Below are positions 28,284 to 36,056 of a stretch of DNA of 64,000 nucleotides, piece after piece. The first letter of the stretch is position 1. Each line of letters starts with the position of its first letter. The position numbers were made by a program, and so were the translations under genes. Source of the stretch: Paracoccaceae bacterium. GTDB lineage: Bacteria > Pseudomonadota > Alphaproteobacteria > Rhodobacterales > Rhodobacteraceae. The stretch is from assembly GCA_013003075.1 (NCBI GenBank), contig JABDLJ010000023.1, forward strand, positions 1-64,000. Reading direction: 5' to 3'. The notes beneath the pieces were generated by a model. The model was not told the DNA's origin, did not search any database, and worked only from the letters and a program-made list of their open reading frames with translations.

Positions 28284-28309
28284 TACGCGACAACGCGCTA
28301 AACGGATTA
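28284..28309 (-). promoter_or_regulatory. putative RpoE (ECF11-type) promoter of the FAD-oxidoreductase operon
   Basis: Minus strand reads TAATCC - N16 (GTTTAGCGCGTTGTCG) - CGTA. Confidence 0.6.
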
Positions 28310-28334
28310 AGATAAAAAATAATTTGCCATCGTG

Positions 28335-28360
28335 TGATCCATTCGCCGATCGCACCCGTA
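28335..28360 (+). promoter_or_regulatory. putative RpoE (ECF11-type) autoregulatory promoter of rpoE-chrR
   Basis: TGATCC - N16 (ATTCGCCGATCGCACC) - CGTA upstream of rpoE. Confidence 0.68.
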
Positions 28361-28485
28361 ACAGGGATATGCAAGTCGCCGTTCACATTACGGAAGTTTC
28401 ACGTGCACCCGTCGGGTTACAGCCGTATTGTGACGCCGAAGTTCACGCAAGAGGCGTGGACAACACACGGAAACTGCGACTCGCA

Positions 28486-29022
28486 ATGACTGAAACTGCA
28501 GACTGGACCGGCCACATCCGGCGCATCCAGAACAGCAAGGACCAAGAAGCGTTCGCCGAGCTCTTCAACCACTTTGCGCCACGGGTGAAAGCGTTCCTGA
28601 TGAAGTCGGGTACAACCGAAAGCATGGCGGAAGAGTGCACGCAAGACGCGCTCGCCACGCTTTGGCGCAAGGCGCACATGTTCGACCCGTCGCGCGCGAG
28701 CGTGTCGACATGGATATTCACCATTGCGCGGAATAGAAGGATCGACGTTCTGCGCAAAGAGCGGCGACCCGAACCGGAAGATTTGGCATGGGGCCCGGAA
28801 GCCGAGCCCGAACAGGAGGATGTCATGTCCCTCCAGCAAGAGACAAACCAGCTTGGCCGCGCCATGGCCGAGCTACCGCAGAAACAGAGGGAGTTGATCG
28901 AAAAGGCCTATTTTGGGGATCTGACACATAGTCAAATTGCCGCACAGACGGGCCTTCCTCTGGGAACGATCAAGTCTAGAATTAGGTTGGCGCTGGAGCG
29001 GTTGCGCCATTCGATGAAATGA
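28486..29022 (+). CDS. rpoE: ECF sigma factor, RpoE (ChrR-partnered, ECF11-like)
   Basis: 178 aa: FAELFNHFAPRVKAFLMKSGTTESMAEECTQDALATLWRKAHMFDPSRASVSTWIFTIARNRRIDVLRKERRPE; followed by chrR with 4-nt overlap. Confidence 0.95.
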   Translation: MTETADWTGHIRRIQNSKDQEAFAELFNHFAPRVKAFLMKSGTTESMAEECTQDALATLWRKAHMFDPSRASVSTWIFTIARNRRIDVLRKERRPEPEDLAWGPEAEPEQEDVMSLQQETNQLGRAMAELPQKQRELIEKAYFGDLTHSQIAAQTGLPLGTIKSRIRLALERLRHSMK

Positions 29023-29675
29023 GTAGTGAAATGCCCGATATTAATCATCACCTGAACGAAAAGCTTTTGCTTGGTTACGCAACGGGTAGTCTGCCCGAGG
29101 CATTCAACTTGGTAATTGCAACCCATGTATCGCTCTGCGACGAGTGCCGCGCTCAGGTGGAAAGCTATGAAGCTCTTGGCGGCGAAGTTCTGCAGAAATG
29201 TGGTACGGTCGATGTGTCGAAGGACGCACTCAGCGCCACGCTGGCGAAGATCGATGCCGGTCGCGACGTCGAAATGCCTGTTCCCATCTCCAACGGCGTC
29301 TTTCCGACACCGCTTCATGGGTACGTCAATGGTGATCTGGATGCGGTGCATTGGCGCAAGATCGGCGGCGGTGTCAGCCAGGCGATACTGAAGACGTCGA
29401 GGACCGCGACGGTGCGGCTGTTGCGTATTCCCGCCGGAACCGAACTGCCCGATCACGGCCACCGCGGCACCGAGATGACGCTGGTGCTGAAAGGCGCATT
29501 CTGCGACGAGCACGACCGTTTTGCCCGCGGCGATATCGAGATCGCCGACGAGGACGTTCAGCACACGCCAATTGCCGAGGAAGGTGAAGATTGCATTTGC
29601 CTAGCAGCAAGCGACGCGCCGTTGCGCTTCACAGGCCTTCTGCCGCGGATCATGCAGCCCTTCGCGCGGATCTGA
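29019..29675 (+). CDS. chrR: ChrR-family zinc anti-sigma factor with cupin C-terminal domain
   Basis: N-terminal HATHVSLCDEC-type zinc motif (IATHVSLCDECRAQVESYEALGG), C-terminal cupin (LLRIPAGTELPDHGHRGTEMTLVLKGAFCDEHDRFARGD). Confidence 0.95.
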   Translation: MSSEMPDINHHLNEKLLLGYATGSLPEAFNLVIATHVSLCDECRAQVESYEALGGEVLQKCGTVDVSKDALSATLAKIDAGRDVEMPVPISNGVFPTPLHGYVNGDLDAVHWRKIGGGVSQAILKTSRTATVRLLRIPAGTELPDHGHRGTEMTLVLKGAFCDEHDRFARGDIEIADEDVQHTPIAEEGEDCICLAASDAPLRFTGLLPRIMQPFARI

Positions 29676-29695
29676 CGCTGAACTACACGGCATAG

Positions 29696-29723
29696 AAAAG
29701 GGCGCCTCGCAGCGCCCTTTTTG
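29696..29723 (+). terminator. intrinsic terminator after chrR
   Basis: AGGGCGC-CTCGCA-GCGCCCT followed by TTTT. Confidence 0.8.
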
Positions 29724-29738
29724 TTGTGCTTGCGACTG

Positions 29739-30338
29739 CTACTGCGGCGCCATGAAAGCTGTGATGCCGTCGACCTCTTCGGGGCGAATATCATGGCCGC
29801 CGGGATGCACGACGGTTTCGACCTCGGCCCCTTGCTGTTCAAGATACGCCAGCAATGCGTGGTTCAGCGGCATCGGGCAGATCGGATCGTTCTGGCCAAG
29901 GGTCATCAGGATGCGCCGCCCTTTGAGGCCCGGCTGCGGCTCGGGCGTCCATGGGATAAGCGGATGCATGACAACCATGTCGTCAAAGATATCGGGGTAT
30001 TTCAACGCCACCGCGATCAGAATGTTGGCGCCGTTCGAATAGCCCAGCCCCATCACGCGGCTTGGCCGCAACCGCTCGATTTCGCTTTTGAGGAACGCTG
30101 CCATCGCCTCGGTGCGGCGGGCCAAGTCATCCATGTCATAGACGCCCTCGCCGGTGCGTTTGAAATAGCGGTTCGATCCCATCTCCGAAACATCGCCGCG
30201 CGGCGAGACCACACTGGCCTCCGGCAAAAGACCTTGCACAAAGCCGTGAAACTGGTCCTCGCTTCCGCCTGTGCCGTGGAAGGTGAAGACCAGTGGCGCG
30301 CCTATCTCGCCATTTTTGCGGGCAGCAACGTAGCTCAT
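29739..30338 (-). CDS. alpha/beta hydrolase (phospholipase/carboxylesterase, MhqD-like)
   Basis: PLVFTFHGTGGSEDQFHGFVQGLLPEASVVSPRGDVSE, GLGYSNGANILIA, VHPGGHDI. Confidence 0.88.
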   Translation of the reverse strand: MSYVAARKNGEIGAPLVFTFHGTGGSEDQFHGFVQGLLPEASVVSPRGDVSEMGSNRYFKRTGEGVYDMDDLARRTEAMAAFLKSEIERLRPSRVMGLGYSNGANILIAVALKYPDIFDDMVVMHPLIPWTPEPQPGLKGRRILMTLGQNDPICPMPLNHALLAYLEQQGAEVETVVHPGGHDIRPEEVDGITAFMAPQ

Positions 30339-30339
30339 A

Positions 30340-31272
30340 TCAGGCCTCCAGTGGCTCAAGATAGCGCTCCAACTGGTCGCGCAGATGCACATGCTGGCTG
30401 GGAAGCTTCAGGTCCTCGCCAAGATGCGCGGTGTCTTCGTCGCGGTCAAAGCCCGGCTCGTTGGTGGCCACCTCGAACAAGACCCCACCGGGCATCCGGA
30501 AGTATATCGCCCAGAAATAGTCGCGGTCGATCACGGGCGTGACCTGATAGCCGGTGTCCACAAGCGCTTCGCGCACCTCAAGCTGACGCGCCCGGTTTTC
30601 GACCGAAAACGCCAGGTGATGCACCGAACCGGCGCCTTGCGCGGCATAGTTGGCACCCGCGTAGGTTTCGATATCGACCAGATCAGCCCCGTTGCCATTC
30701 GCAATCGCAAAGCGGGTGACATTGCCGTCCCGGCCCGCTTCTTCGTAGCCCATGAAGTTCAAGAGCTCAGCCGAGGCGCCATTTTCGGCAAGCCGCATCG
30801 AGGCCGAGTAAAAGCCGCGGATCGCCATGTCCTCGCTGACCCCGCCACCAGTCCAAGGCGCGCGTGCATCGCCGTCGACCTCAACCAGCGCAAAGCCATC
30901 GCCGTCCGGGCCGTCAAAGGCCAGTACGCTCTCGCCGAACCGGCTGCCGCGCGTAAGGTGTGTCACGCCGTGCTCTGCCAGCCGGTTTTGCCACGCATCC
31001 AGCGTACCTTTGGGCACCGAAAACGCGGTCGTGGCCACTTCGCCCACGCCCTTGCGGCCCCGGCCGGCATTGGGGAAAGGGAAGTAGGTCATGACCGTGC
31101 CCGGCGTGCCGGTCTCATCACCGTAATACAGGTGATAGACGTCCGGTGCGTCGAAATTCACGGTTTTCTTGACCCGGCGCAGGCCCAGCGTGTTTGTGAA
31201 AAAGGCGTTGTTGCTGCGCGCACCGCTCGCCAGCGATGTGACGTGGTGAAGACCGTTGATCTTGTTCAGCAT
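30340..31272 (-). CDS. ring-cleaving dioxygenase, VOC/glyoxalase family (MhqO-like)
   Basis: INGLHHVTSLASGARSNNAFFTNTLGLRRVKKTVNFD...YHLYYGDETGTPGTVMTYFPFP; adjacent to MhqD-like hydrolase. Confidence 0.9.
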   Translation of the reverse strand: MLNKINGLHHVTSLASGARSNNAFFTNTLGLRRVKKTVNFDAPDVYHLYYGDETGTPGTVMTYFPFPNAGRGRKGVGEVATTAFSVPKGTLDAWQNRLAEHGVTHLTRGSRFGESVLAFDGPDGDGFALVEVDGDARAPWTGGGVSEDMAIRGFYSASMRLAENGASAELLNFMGYEEAGRDGNVTRFAIANGNGADLVDIETYAGANYAAQGAGSVHHLAFSVENRARQLEVREALVDTGYQVTPVIDRDYFWAIYFRMPGGVLFEVATNEPGFDRDEDTAHLGEDLKLPSQHVHLRDQLERYLEPLEA

Positions 31273-31385
31273 GGTGTGCTCCTTGGCATAACTCGTTGCT
31301 CGGTCAGATAGCCTGTGCGCGGGGCCATTCATCCCGGCACAAGCGCACTGAAATTCTGCATTTCCGCACAGAGCCTTGCGGCACG

Positions 31386-31420
31386 AAAAAAGGCGCGCCC
31401 ACAAGTGCGCCCTTGCCGCC
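31386..31420 (-). terminator. putative intrinsic terminator of aldehyde dehydrogenase gene
   Basis: Minus strand GGGCGCACTTGTGGGCGCGCCTTTTTT. Confidence 0.5.
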
Positions 31421-31438
31421 GATTTATTCCGTATCTGG

Positions 31439-32872
31439 CTATTCGGCCGCCCAGCCGGACACCGATTTGACTTCCAGGTATTCCTCCAGCCCCCAGACAC
31501 CGCCTTCGCGCGCATCGCCCGACAACTTCACACCGCCGAACGGAGCGCCTGCCCCGCGCGAGCGATAGTTCATCTCGACCATGCCCGAGCGCAGCTTTCG
31601 CGCCAGCCGGTTGCGCCGCGCGCCATCTTCGGTCTGAACATAGTTGGTCAGGCCGTAGGGCGTGTCATTGGCAATCGTAACCGCCTCTTCTTCGGTATCG
31701 AACGGCATCATCGTCAGCACCGGACCGAAGATTTCCTGCTGCGCAACGGCCATGTCGTTGCTGACATCGGCAAAAATGGTCGGGCGCACGAAATAGCCGC
31801 GATTCATTCCGTCGGGCCGGCCGACGCCGCCGGTCACCAGCCGCGCACCTTCGTCGATCCCGATCTGGATCAGCTCTTGCACGCGGTTGAATTGCCGCTC
31901 GGACACCAGCGGGCCGATATGGCGGCCCTCTTCGTGGGCAGGTCCGATCTCGGTGCTTTCCGCCGCCTCACGGGCGATCTCGACCGCCTGGTCGTAGAAC
32001 GGCCGCTCGACCAGCATCCGGGTCGGCGCGTTGCACGACTGGCCCGTATTGTTGAAACACTTGCGCACACCGGTCTTGACGGCGCGCTCTCCGGCGTCGG
32101 CGAAGATGATATTGGCGCCCTTGCCGCCCAGCTCCAGCCGCACGCGTTTGAGGCTTTCCGCCGCTGCTTTCGTGATCGCGATACCGGCGCGGGTCGAGCC
32201 GGTGAAGCTGACCATGTCGATGCCGGGATGCTTGGAAAGCTCTGCCCCGACCCCTTCGCCGTCGCCATTGACCAGGTTGAAGACACCCTTGGGCAGTCCG
32301 GCCTCGTCCAGCATCTCAGCCAGAAGCATCGAATCGAGCGGTGCGAATTCGGACGGCTTAAGCACCATCGTGCAGCCCGCAGCCAATGCCGGGAAGACCT
32401 TCAGCGTGACCTGGCTTATCGGCCAGTTCCACGGGGTGATCATCGCCACCGTGCCGATCGGTTCCATCAGGATCTGCGCGCCGGGAGCGTGATCGCCCAG
32501 CGGCCGCTCGAACTCAAAGCCCTTGGCGGTGGCGATCGCATCCTCGATGTTGCAGTCGTCGGCCTGGCTGTCATGCGCCAGCTTTTTCGGCGCGCCCATC
32601 TCCAGCGAGATCGCCTCGGCCACCTCGCCGTGACGGCGCTTGTAGACCTCGTGGACCTTTTCCATCAGGGCGATCCGCTCGGCCGGGGGTGTTGCGGCCC
32701 AGCCGGAAAGCGCGGCATTTGCAGCGGCAACCGCCGCATCCACGTCAGCCGTGCCACCCAGCGAGATAATGGCCGCGGGCTCTTCGGTGGACGGGTTGAT
32801 CACGGTCCAGTCACGCGCCGCGGTCGGGTTTACCCAGGCGCCGTCAATGTAAAACTCACGTCTTTCGATCAT
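31439..32872 (-). CDS. aldehyde dehydrogenase family protein
   Basis: ITPWNWPISQVTLKVFPALAAGCTMVLKPSE, FTGSTRAG, ELGGKGANIIFADA, FNNTGQSCNAPTRMLV. Confidence 0.95.
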   Translation of the reverse strand: MIERREFYIDGAWVNPTAARDWTVINPSTEEPAAIISLGGTADVDAAVAAANAALSGWAATPPAERIALMEKVHEVYKRRHGEVAEAISLEMGAPKKLAHDSQADDCNIEDAIATAKGFEFERPLGDHAPGAQILMEPIGTVAMITPWNWPISQVTLKVFPALAAGCTMVLKPSEFAPLDSMLLAEMLDEAGLPKGVFNLVNGDGEGVGAELSKHPGIDMVSFTGSTRAGIAITKAAAESLKRVRLELGGKGANIIFADAGERAVKTGVRKCFNNTGQSCNAPTRMLVERPFYDQAVEIAREAAESTEIGPAHEEGRHIGPLVSERQFNRVQELIQIGIDEGARLVTGGVGRPDGMNRGYFVRPTIFADVSNDMAVAQQEIFGPVLTMMPFDTEEEAVTIANDTPYGLTNYVQTEDGARRNRLARKLRSGMVEMNYRSRGAGAPFGGVKLSGDAREGGVWGLEEYLEVKSVSGWAAE

Positions 32873-33026
32873 CTTGCCTCTCCTTTGGCTCGCCCGCACC
32901 CTGTCACTGGCTCAATTCGGACGCAAGCCGTGGCGGAGCACGAGTGCATCTCATGCATGAACGCAGGCACACGGCTCCGGCCATATCCGACATCTCATGG
33001 CGCTTTTCGCCTATGCTTTGAAGGTT

Positions 33027-33584
33027 TCAGGCCCGGCGGACACCCGAACACATTGTGTGCACGACGCGGCGCAGATCATCCTCGAACTCGGCCCGCGAAT
33101 TGGCGTGCTCCAGAATACCAAGCGACGAATGCAGGATCACACGCGCAGTATCGGCATCGCTCAGAATGTCCGCTATGACAAGCGTGACATCGACGTCCAG
33201 ATCAGCGAGATGGGTGCCGACAGATTTGCCCTCTGCAAGAAGCTCTTCGGCGAAGGGCGACAAGCGCACCAGGTCGTAGACCGCACCCTGCTTGACAATC
33301 AGCGCCCTGGCGATGCGCTCGGCGGGCCGGCCAGGCTGCGATATGGCCGAATAGAAGGCCTCTCGCATCTGGTTGAAGAACCGAGCCACGACCGCGGCGA
33401 ATATCGCGTCCTTATCGTTGAAATAGCTGTAGATGGTGACCTTCGACATGCCAACAGTTTCGGCGATGCCTTCAACGGTCGTTCCGCGCAGCCCCCGCGT
33501 CAGGAAAAGCGACTGCGCCGCATCCATGATTTTCTCGCGCCGGGCTCTTTTGACCGGGCTTAGAGTTGCGTCTCCACCGTCCAT
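33027..33584 (-). CDS. TetR/AcrR-family transcriptional regulator
   Basis: REKIMDAAQSLFLTRGLRGTTVEGIAETVGMSKVTIYSYFNDKDAIFAAVV. Confidence 0.93.
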   Translation of the reverse strand: MDGGDATLSPVKRARREKIMDAAQSLFLTRGLRGTTVEGIAETVGMSKVTIYSYFNDKDAIFAAVVARFFNQMREAFYSAISQPGRPAERIARALIVKQGAVYDLVRLSPFAEELLAEGKSVGTHLADLDVDVTLVIADILSDADTARVILHSSLGILEHANSRAEFEDDLRRVVHTMCSGVRRA

Positions 33585-33713
33585 CGCTTCTGCTCGCACC
33601 GATACATACCACACTTTTAGGTCTTGCCGCAGCTATCGAGTCAACCCTACCTGCCCATTGTGATACAATTGCGTTTAGCGGGAGGCCAACTCCAACGGCC
33701 GCCGATTGTTCTT

Positions 33714-34104
33714 CTACGCAACAAATTGGCCACGGCTGCGCTTGAAATCAGGAACCATGATGCTGCGGAAAGCCGCCAGTTTGGCCAATGGCCAGACATC
33801 GGGACGTGCCACGACCCGGATGCCCGCGTCGGACTGCAGCGGCGGAACCGGCATCTGCACAAGTGCCGGAGCGGCGCGGCCCGGAAACATCGGCGCGCAA
33901 TCAAGTCCCTGACCGGCTTGCGCAGCCACCAATCGCCACCGTCTCGTCAAACCGAAGTTTTACACGGCTCGCCGGAAAGCGCACTTCCGCGTCGTGCGGT
34001 ACATCGTCATGCTGATCGTAGGCGATCCAATCGATCGGGCCGGCCTGCCCATCCGCGACAAGTTCGGCCCAGGTGAAGGCCGCGAGCTCACAGGACACAT
34101 GGAG
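33714..34104 (-). pseudogene. remnant of a LysR-type regulator (C-terminal effector-domain fragment, frameshifted)
   Basis: Two overlapping minus-strand frames: ...GPIDWIAYDQHDDVPHDAEVRFPASRVKLRFDETVAIG (34098-33901) then AAQAGQGLDCAPMFPGRAAPALVQMPVPPLQSDAGIRVVARPDVWPLAKLAAFRSIM (33950-33714); no N-terminal HTH. Confidence 0.6.
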
Positions 34105-34609
34105 CTAGAGTTCAAGCTCCATCTCAAAATCATCCATGACGTAGCCACCGCCGATGTCGGCTGTGACTTCGCCGGTCTTGCGAAACCCGATTTTCTCGTA
34201 TGCGGAGATCGAGCCGGTATTCTTCTTGGCCACGGTCAATGCAATGCGCCGTTTATTGGTGCGCTTCGCTTTGTCCTGCAAAGCTGCAAGCGCAAATTTG
34301 CCGAGACCCCGACCGCGTTCCGACGAAAGGATATAGAGTTTGCTCAAAAAAAGCACATCCGCCCGAAGCTGGAAGGACAGATAGCCGACGTTCCGCCCTG
34401 CGCGCGAGCAAGTGAAATTCGAACCCTTTGTCGGAGATCTCTTTCTCGATGGCTTGGTGCGAATGAAAATTGTCGAGCATGTATGCAACTTGTTCGCGGC
34501 CGATGAGAGGCGTGTAGTGTTCGCCCCAGATCATCCCTGCCAGTTCGACCACTTTTGCGATCTCGTCGCATGAACCGACCGCGCGCAGAGTAATGAGAGT
34601 GCTGTCCAT
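34105..34609 (-). pseudogene. GNAT-family N-acetyltransferase split by a frameshift (or sequencing error)
   Basis: MDSTLITLRAVGSCDEIAKVVELAGMIWGEHYTPLIGREQVAYML...FEFHLLA in one frame, continuing in another as GRNVGYLSFQLRADVLFLSKLYILSSERGRGLGKFALAALQDKAKRTNKRRIALTVAKKNTGSISAYEKIGF. Confidence 0.8.
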
Positions 34610-34727
34610 CCTCTGATCACCTTGATCTAAGTGCCCCTCAGCTCAGCATTCAGGTTAGGTGACGATAAAGTCCATGTAAAACAGCCACTGAGAACGTCGG
34701 CATCGGGCTTGGAGTTCGCTTTTGATC

Positions 34728-34766
34728 AAAAGAAAAAGGCCCCTGCATTCCCGCAAGGGCCTCTTC
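34728..34766 (-). terminator. intrinsic terminator of GDSL hydrolase gene
   Basis: Minus strand AGGCCCTTGCGGGAATGCAGGGGCCTTTTTCTTTT. Confidence 0.75.
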
Positions 34767-34784
34767 GCTGAATTCAATTGCGCT

Positions 34785-35795
34785 TTAGGCGGCCCGGCGG
34801 CGGCCCAGAAAGCCCAGCGCCGCAAGCGCGGTCAGACCCAACGGTAACCCGGCCGGAAGCGGTACCGGCGCCAGCTGATCGACCGCGATGCCCGCGATCG
34901 CCTCGTGAGCAAGCGCGTTGGGATGCACCCCGTCCACGAAGAAGGTCAGATTGGGATCGTCGCAGACCGGAAAATCCTGGCTGCGGATGCTGATCGTGCA
35001 GGCGTTGACAACATCCAGCCCTGCAAGGGCAGACAAGGCGCCATCGGTGTTGCCGGCAACGACATCGGCAAAGATGCCATTGAGATCCAGCACGGTGATG
35101 TTGAGACCGCCATCGGTCAATGCAATCAGGTTTAGGCCAAGCTGGAAGTTGAACGCATCGGTAAAGGCCGTCGCGGCAGCAGCCCCGGGGCCCACGCCAT
35201 CGGGATCGCCAAGGAAGGTCGTGAAGGACGGCGTTGCACCGATATCCGGCAGGTTGGACACCAGGAAGTCATCGAGCTGGCTTGAGCCTAGGGACGCCAG
35301 CTGCAGGATACCGGCGGCCACAGCATCAGCGGCGGCGAATGCGACATTGATATCGGGCGCAACGGTGTCAAGCTCTTGGAAGATATCGTTGGCTCCGAAA
35401 ATGACCGAGACCAGAGGATTGTCGCCCGACACGATGCCGCCAAGTCCTAACGCCTCGGTGAAAGTGCCGACTTGCCCCGCGAAGGTCGTCAGCCGCAAAG
35501 GACCCGCTGCAGCACCAATATCCGGCCCGTTGGCCGTAGCGCCGCCAATCCCGAGGTTCAGCGTCTGCTCACCGCCATCGAAATCGGCCGCAACAAGCTC
35601 TGCCCAGGTTTGCCCATTGCTGAACCTGCCATCGAGGCTGATCGAAGCAAAATCGAAAAACGGTTCAAGCTTGCCATCGTCGACCAGGCTGTCGCCGAAT
35701 GCATAATAGCTTGTGTAGGTGTCATTCAGTGTGCCGGCAAATCCCGGCAGCGCAATCGAGATCGCGACAGCGGCCGCTGTTATCGTAAGTTTCAT
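34785..35795 (-). CDS. SGNH/GDSL lipase-esterase with VPLPA-CTERM sorting signal
   Basis: Signal peptide; GDSL block YYAFGDSLVDDG; FGANDIF; DGVHPNALAHEAIA; C-terminus VPLPAGLPLGLTALAALGFLGRRRAA. Confidence 0.92.
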   Translation of the reverse strand: MKLTITAAAVAISIALPGFAGTLNDTYTSYYAFGDSLVDDGKLEPFFDFASISLDGRFSNGQTWAELVAADFDGGEQTLNLGIGGATANGPDIGAAAGPLRLTTFAGQVGTFTEALGLGGIVSGDNPLVSVIFGANDIFQELDTVAPDINVAFAAADAVAAGILQLASLGSSQLDDFLVSNLPDIGATPSFTTFLGDPDGVGPGAAAATAFTDAFNFQLGLNLIALTDGGLNITVLDLNGIFADVVAGNTDGALSALAGLDVVNACTISIRSQDFPVCDDPNLTFFVDGVHPNALAHEAIAGIAVDQLAPVPLPAGLPLGLTALAALGFLGRRRAA

Positions 35796-36002
35796 CTGTC
35801 CTCCCAGCCCGTATATCTTAACGGTTTTGCATTCATAGGCTTAGTCCATGGGGCCGGGATGCATAACGCTTTCTGGAGCGCTGGCTGCATGACGTGGCGT
35901 AAGAGGGCGCCCGTTTATTTCCAGATTGAACACAGTGAGCTTCTCTCGGCGGGTTGTGTCATCGGTCGTTAAACATCGCGCGCACGGCGCACGGCGCCAA
36001 AC

Positions 36003-36036
36003 AAAAAAAGCCCCGGCGCAAGGCCGGGGCTTTTGC
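36003..36036 (-). terminator. intrinsic terminator of pnp
   Basis: AAAAGCCCCGGCC-TTGC-GCCGGGGCTTTTTTT on the minus strand. Confidence 0.85.
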
Positions 36037-36056
36037 TGTGTCAGGGAAGCGGCGCC

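Noticed and set aside
31376-33178. 600-aa plus-strand ORF opposite aldehyde dehydrogenase
   Set aside because: Antisense shadow; ALDH active-site motifs read on the minus strand.
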